Assembly: GCA_905160935.1 (NCBI GenBank)
Contig: CAJHZI010000513.1
Location: 2,256,501 to 2,320,500 of the forward strand
Direction: 5' to 3'
Length of the DNA: 64,000 nucleotides
DNA from: Enchytraeus crypticus
Taxonomy: Eukaryota; Annelida; Clitellata; Enchytraeida; Enchytraeidae
The notes beneath the pieces were generated by a model that worked only from the letters and a program-made list of their open reading frames with translations, searched no databases and was not told where the DNA came from. A program made the position numbers and the translations under genes. Positions 58,385 to 64,000 of the stretch are shown piece by piece; position 1 is the stretch's first letter, and every line of letters begins with the position of its first letter.

Positions 58385-58434
<50 letters not shown>
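58253..58434. repeat. (AT)n with two TAGGCCCTATACATGT blocks
   Basis: Three (TA)n runs are separated by two copies of TATAGGCCCTATACATGT, giving a larger tandem unit. Confidence 0.9.
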
Positions 58435-58438
<4 letters not shown>

Positions 58439-58734
58439 CAGGCTTCTTGAACGTTTTTAGGCCTACGTTTTGTCATCCAAAATTTATTGATCATTTGATA
58501 TCCTAAATTCCTTGATCCATAATTAAATTTAGTCACAAGAATTCATGAAGAAATCGTCGGTCTTGCCTAATAATAAATTGACATAACCATAACATCTCCA
58601 CTACCAAATGGTGATATTTACAATCCGATTAACTAAATTTTCTTCATAAAAAATTGTGCCCGTATTGCATCTATCGAGGCATTTAGAATTCAAAAATACA
58701 TTTCTAAAAATATTTTGCCCAGAAAAATGAGAGA

Positions 58735-58935
58735 CAATATATATATTTATATGTATATATGTATATATCTATATATACATGTATATATATATATATGTAT
58801 ATATACATACATGTATATATACATTTATAAGCATGTATATTCAAGTACTGTATATACATGTATGCATATATATGTATATGTGTGCATGCGCATGTGTATA
58901 AATACATACTCACATTAATGCATATATATATACTG
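58735..58935. repeat. (TATATG/TACATG) degenerate microsatellite
   Basis: ATATATGTATATACATGTAT-type repeats; no coding support for the Tyr-Ile/His frames. Confidence 0.8.
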
Positions 58936-59939
58936 CATACAACTACTCAAAATGTAATATATCTCTGTCATTAAGCCTCCTTCTTGAAACAGATTTAAGA
59001 CAACTATTTCGCGGCATTTAGACAACGCTTGAACGCTAGAAATAAATTAATAAACAACAAAGAGAATAAACTTCCGGCCTGTCTCTATTCTCTAATCATC
59101 CTCTCTAGACTGCTAACAGCCGCTCATTGTAACCGTTGCTCTATAGTTAGTTAATTGCCTCATAACGGTGTTACTCCACCTAACAACCTTCAAGGAATCC
59201 AGAAGCCATGCAGTCACTGAACTAGCTGGCATAATCTTCCAGAGGCTGCCACACTGAGTGCGCTTTGCTCACTCATGGAAATGGAGAAGAAGGCAACAAA
59301 ACAGTTCGACTCATAGGAAAATATAACAAACGAAGAAGACTGTGCATGCACTGGCTAAATCGTTTTAGTCGCATCATGCCCTTAGGTCTAAGGTCTTAAT
59401 GGTTTAGATTTAAGCTAATCTATTGCGGAGTCCTAAAATACATTTAATGGACATAAGAAGGCTTTGTTTGGCGTCGGTTTCTGTTCTACGAATTTGAACC
59501 CTGAGACTCTTCTCTTCAGGCCACTGTGATAAAAACTCGGTCATCAACGACTCCACAAAATCGAAAATAATTTTACGCTTTACTGTGTGACGCACGCAAT
59601 AAATGGAACATGCTCAGTGTAACATTTTCTACAAGAACCAGCGCAAAACCTTAAGGATAGCGACATAATTTACAACAATTGCAGGTTTTACGAGTCAGTG
59701 CAGATCTCGCCCAACTGATTAATATTAATAATTGTTATTTAAATCTTAATGTTAAAGCGAAATCTCCTATCACACTGTGCAAGTACGTCACATTTGCATG
59801 CATCTTACTCAAGCAGTTTCCAATTTGTTGTGTCGTTTCATGTCACTCGCTGCCGACCCGAGTGATGTTCTCCCAGCTTCAGGTGCCCTGAATGGCATGA
59901 GGAAGGTGATGGCGCACTTCAGTGAGATAGAATGCAACA
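58936..59939. other. Region downstream of the BMP gene
   Basis: No gene seen. It would hold the rest of the BMP 3' UTR (minus strand); the poly(A) site was not fixed. Confidence 0.4.
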
Positions 59940-60130
59940 CTTCACTCTTCTCACTGATAACCACACGTCTCCACGGGATATTATCCCTCACTCTTCTCTT
60001 CTCACTGACAACCACACGTCTCCACGAGATGATATCCTCACTCATCTCTTCTCACTGACAACCACACGTCTCCACAAGCTGATATCTCTCACTTATCTCT
60101 TCTCACTGACAACCACACGCCTCTACAACC
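59940..60130 (-). repeat. ~51-bp tandem repeat covering the BMP stop codon
   Basis: Four units start from TCTTCTCACTGACAACCACA (plus strand). The stop-codon equivalents are at 60103, 60052, 60002 and 59951, spacings 51, 50 and 51. The first unit encodes the last residues of the BMP protein (VEACGCQ and stop); the next read VETCGCQ-stop, VETCGCQ-stop and VETCGYQ-stop. The last three units are 3' UTR. Confidence 0.85.
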
Positions 60131-62216
60131 ATGTCCTGATAGTTCCTCAGCATGACCTTTCCAGAGTCATCAGCATACAGCAGCGAGATGGGGCTGAGCT
60201 CAGTGGGCACGCAGCACGGCGCCGGTACCGCTCGAGAGTCGATCGAGTGCAGGAGACTCTGCACCTGGGCGTGGTTGGTGGCGTTGAGATGATCCGGAAG
60301 GATCGTGGGACACATCCCAACGCACATGAAGGCGTCGTAGCCGGGCGGCGCTATCACCCAGTTGTCCCAGTCGACCTCCACAAAGTCTACGTAGAGGGAT
60401 TTTCTTCTGCAGTTAACCGAGGCCGCACCCGTGGAGGTCTTGCCTTTAGAGCCCCGAGACGTTCGAGCTTTCTTCAGAGCCGCAGCTCTGTTTTTTCTTC
60501 GCTTCTTGTCGGTTGGAGAGCTTGAAAATATTCCATCGGAATAGGTGACCAAGAAAGGTTGCACCTCGTCGTCTTCAACACTTGCTACAACAGGCGCTGC
60601 CCTCTGGTATCTCCTCTTAGATGGGTTTAAATTTCTCTCAGAGTTATGCTGGAACGATCCAGTCTTAATATCACCGGTGTGCCTAGATAATAGATTACTG
60701 TTTTGTTCTGCGCTAGAAAATAGATTCTCGCTTTGAACAATTTTGGCTTCAATGTCTGCAGAAAATAATGAATTTTGCTGACTCCGAGTTGATTCATTAT
60801 TAAAAGCAAATAGATTATCAGAATTATCTAACAAATGGCTAGAGTTAGTAAAATTAAAACTTTTCAAGAAATTTTCTGCTTGAAACTGAGATCTGAACTG
60901 CTTCAGAACTGTTTCTGTTTTAGAAGAATACTTAGGCGGTACGGTGTTGTACTCAATAAAATTATTATTTAAATTACTATTTACAGGATTACTCTCTACC
61001 GAAGATAACGCGTCTCTAATATACATTGTTTGTTTTACGATCTTGTCTCTATCAACAGTTGGCGCTACTACACTTGTCCTACTAGACTCAACTGCTGGCT
61101 CGTGGCTTCCCTTAGCTAATTTCTTTTCTGGAATGTAGTCAGACTCTTCCAGTGACTTTCGTAGACGAAAATATTTATCAGCGTTGACGGGTAGACCGTC
61201 CTCGGTGGTCACTCGGACTTCAAGCTTTCCCTGGTAGGCACCACCCAGCCTGAGCCAGTCCGCCACTGCGGGGCTGACGTCGAACACCTCCCAGCCGCCT
61301 TCGAGCTGCTCTGTGTCGATCAGACGTGTGTCCAGCAGTCGTACCAGTCGATCATCACCCGGAGTGAATCCCTCTCTATATGTCCCCTGATGATGCAGGA
61401 TCTCATATACTCTAACCCGGTGCATCCTGTCCGAGTCCAGAATGATGTCCTCTCGAAGGACAGGATTTCCTACATCGTCTGATGATAACTCGCTGCCATT
61501 TCTATTTCCGGTTAGAGGTTGACGAGGATCGATGTCTATCGATGTCTTGTCTTCTTCTAAACGAGTTTCGTGTCTTGAGTCTGAAGAGATCGAAATTGGA
61601 CTAATTTCAATCTCATCTTCATTAGTATCACCTGTTTTTCTTATACTATCGTATCTCTTCTCGTCTGATTTCTGCGGCGATGTACTCAGCAATGCATGCT
61701 CCCTCTTAAGCACACTGTGCCAGTAGCTAACTGAGTCAACCACAGGATCGCTACCGCTGCTTCTGACCTTTTCTCTTCCGTTCGAAGGCTCATTCGAATC
61801 CCGAAGCCCACTTCCAGAATTCTGAGCGAATTCATCTTGCTGAATATATTGTCCACTATTCAGTTGTTCTTCTAAGTCCCTATCACTTTCATGGTCATTT
61901 AAAGTTTCTGGATGAGCGGTGTGGTACTGGGAGACTCTGATCCTCTCTTCTGAGCCCTTCCTGTAGATGCGCAGCTCTGCACCGCGCAGCTTGTCATCAG
62001 CCACATCTGAGGTCAGGTTGAACTGAAAGATGAACACTGAGCTCTCTAGTACGGAGCCGCTACTCCAGAGCATCCCTGGCTCCTCCCTCTCCATGCTCAC
62101 ATTGAGCCCCATAGACACGTCCTCTTCAGCTAGGGGCGTGGCTTCACGAGGCTTCCTTCGTTTTCTCTTCTTCTTTATTCTTTGTCGAATCTTCTCCTTC
62201 TTCTTCTCAGGCATTT
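60103..62216 (-). CDS. BMP2/4: BMP2/4 (dpp-type) ligand, last coding exon
   Basis: TGF-beta superfamily ligand that signals through BMP receptors to SMAD1/5. The exon starts after acceptor TGTGCTTACAG (minus strand, phase 1) and codes about 703 residues to TGA at 60103. The 102-residue cystine-knot domain (60106-60411) has all seven cysteines: [65 protein letters not shown] furin-type RRKNR site lies near 60487 and PFLVTYSDG upstream of it, as in BMP2/4. Prodomain landmarks are [27 protein letters not shown] and [11 protein letters not shown]. Two polar, low-complexity stretches (about 61440-61925 and 60605-61150) make the prodomain far longer than usual. The first exon with the signal peptide was not found and may lie beyond 64000. 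Confidence 0.93.
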
Positions 62217-63036
62217 CTGTAAGCACAACACAAAGAATTGTATATTTCATAATTATTATTACTCAAGGGCAAAAAAGAGAAATTTGATTAAAGGTTAATG
62301 TCGTCATAATAAAATATCTCAGGAACATTTCATATCAATGAATAGAAATTCAACGATATTTGCGTGAAGAGCAAATGGTTCCTACTCAGACATGAAGTGG
62401 CTCTTCTTAAAAATTAACAAAGTTTTAATAATAACTGTCGTGTTAATTATATAAATAATACAACGTGCAGTGGTATTATGGCAGATCTTTATGCCAGGAT
62501 GCCCATAGTGACGTATCAACGAGGCTGGTAGCGCTCATGTGACTTTGAAGTACACTGTTTATACAGATTCCTTATTTATTCGAATGCGCTACTTCATTAC
62601 GTCCCTAGTCGATACGGAGGAGCTGCGTCATGTTATGGCTTGTAAAGCTACCGAGGGAATGTGAGCCTTGAATCTACTGCTCGTTGATGAGCGAGAGAGT
62701 AGACTGTATTTGTAAACTGACTCAATTTTCTTACAAATCAGAACAATGAATTCCTAATTTTGAATTATAACAATAAAAAAATTTCAATAAATTCAATTAA
62801 TTTCTAATTTTAATTGCATAAAGTTACGTTAGTAAATAAATGAATGATAAGTGCTAGTGGAGAGATTATAAACATTGCGATGTGTTGAGATTAAAAATCA
62901 GCTTAGTGCAATTTGCATTGTACCGAAAACAAAAACTAGACCAAATGCAAAAATTATTTTAGCTTTACCGAAACTCTTACTTTTTAGTCTGGTACTCTTA
63001 TCACAAATACATGAATTTGCAATACACAGAATTACA
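62217..63036. other. Intron of the BMP gene
   Basis: Minus-strand intron upstream of the last exon; AT-rich, no exon or transposon recognised. Confidence 0.5.
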
Positions 63037-63580
63037 TATAAACAGTATTACATATACACAGTATTACATATACACAGTATTACATATACACTGAATTACA
63101 TATAAACAGTATTACATATACACAGTGTTACATATACACAATATTGTATATACACAATATTACATATACACAATATTACATATGTACAATATTACATATA
63201 CACAATATTACATATGCACAATATTACATATGCACAATATAAAATGTACTCAGTATTGCATATACGCATACTGTAAAGCACTGCTGTGGATTGCATATAG
63301 AAGTACTGTAATGCACTGTTGTACAATGTGTTACATATACACTTACTATAATGCACTGCTGTACAATGTGTTACATATACACTTACTGTAATGCACTGGT
63401 GTACAGCGTATTACAAATACACTTACTTTAATGCACTGCTGCATAGTGTACTACAAATACACTTACTGTAATGCACTGCTATATAGTAATTGTATTACAT
63501 GTACAGTAAGTGAATTACATGTACACCGACTGTAATGCACTGCTATACAGTGTATTACATACACACTCACTGTAAGCAAT
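63037..63580. repeat. Two adjacent minisatellites
   Basis: 63037-63246 is a 15-16-bp unit (GTATTACATATACACA, with ATATTACATATGCACA variants). 63247-63580 is a ~44-bp unit built from CTGTAATGCACTGCTGTACA plus the same GTGTTACATATACACTTA module, so the longer unit incorporates the shorter. Confidence 0.85.
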
Positions 63581-64000
63581 ACACGCACAAGAACTCGACG
63601 AAACGGAATCTGTTTTTAATAAGAGCCATAGAAAACTATCCCAGCCCTGACACGACCCTGTAACCTATCCACTCGGCTCGTGCTAGGGGCATCGATCTCT
63701 CTGCGCAGTTATCTGCGAGTCAATCATTCTCAGATAACCTTCTTATCTAAATCTCGTCGTGTCCACACCTCACGCACAAATACGACGGCGATAGGTTAGG
63801 GTTGTCTTAGACTGGGCTTCCCTTGTCCGGTTTTATTGGAAATCGAACTTGAAATTTAAATGGAATTTTCTACAAATACAGGTGTACTTGATATGAAATT
63901 CAATGCAAACCAGAAATTAATTTTAATTAATTTTTAAAACTGCATATTTCGAAGTATATACGGTAATAATCTATATATTTCTTTTATCTACATAGACGAC
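63581..64000. other. No recognisable feature
   Basis: Somewhat less AT-rich near 63640-63780. No BMP first exon (signal peptide plus phase-1 donor on the minus strand) could be found. Confidence 0.4.

Noticed and set aside
59809..60045. Minus-strand frame with Ser-Trp-Arg-Arg-Val-Val repeats
   Set aside because: Out-of-frame reading of the repeated BMP stop-codon unit.

Overview
The window looks like AT-rich nuclear DNA from an animal, probably a marine invertebrate bilaterian. Three kinds of evidence support this: split genes with good GT-AG introns in consistent phases, a BMP2/4-type TGF-beta ligand, and a mixed load of decayed LINEs, tRNA-derived SINEs, DNA transposons and very long mini- and microsatellites. 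The phylum cannot be fixed from the sequence alone. No bacterial, organellar or CRISPR features were seen.

Layout. About 0.9-6 kb is a nest of decayed CR1/L2-like LINE copies and SINEs, including a ~435-bp inverted repeat whose two arms read as identical. About 6.1-21.6 kb carries a plus-strand gene for an acidic, Ser-rich, disordered protein I cannot name. It is reconstructed from six phase-compatible exons. Its 9.2-kb intron is full of transposon debris, including a minus-strand ZSWIM/MULE-like pseudogene. Directly behind its stop codon lies a 2.9-kb array of a 14-bp unit (about 207 copies). About 29.3-30.1 kb holds a minus-strand single-exon gene for a secreted EGF-like protein. About 40.3-50.1 kb holds a plus-strand five-exon gene for a 321-residue secreted protein (signal peptide, jelly-roll-like domain, EGF, novel 8-Cys C-terminal domain). 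Its introns contain a 1.4-kb (ACTC)n array, a solo LTR with a 5-bp target duplication, a 2.27-kb hAT-type transposon with an 8-bp target duplication, and (GATA)n. About 60.1-62.2 kb is the last coding exon of a minus-strand BMP2/4 (dpp-type) gene with a greatly expanded prodomain. The DNA encoding its last residues and stop codon is tandemly repeated into the 3' UTR.

Three of the four genes encode secreted or pro-protein-like products (EGF-like, jelly-roll/EGF, BMP2/4). They are far apart and on different strands, so nothing suggests co-regulation. Much of the sequence is intergenic or intronic, with interspersed and tandem repeats. Exon models come from reading splice signals and phase by eye and have no transcript support.
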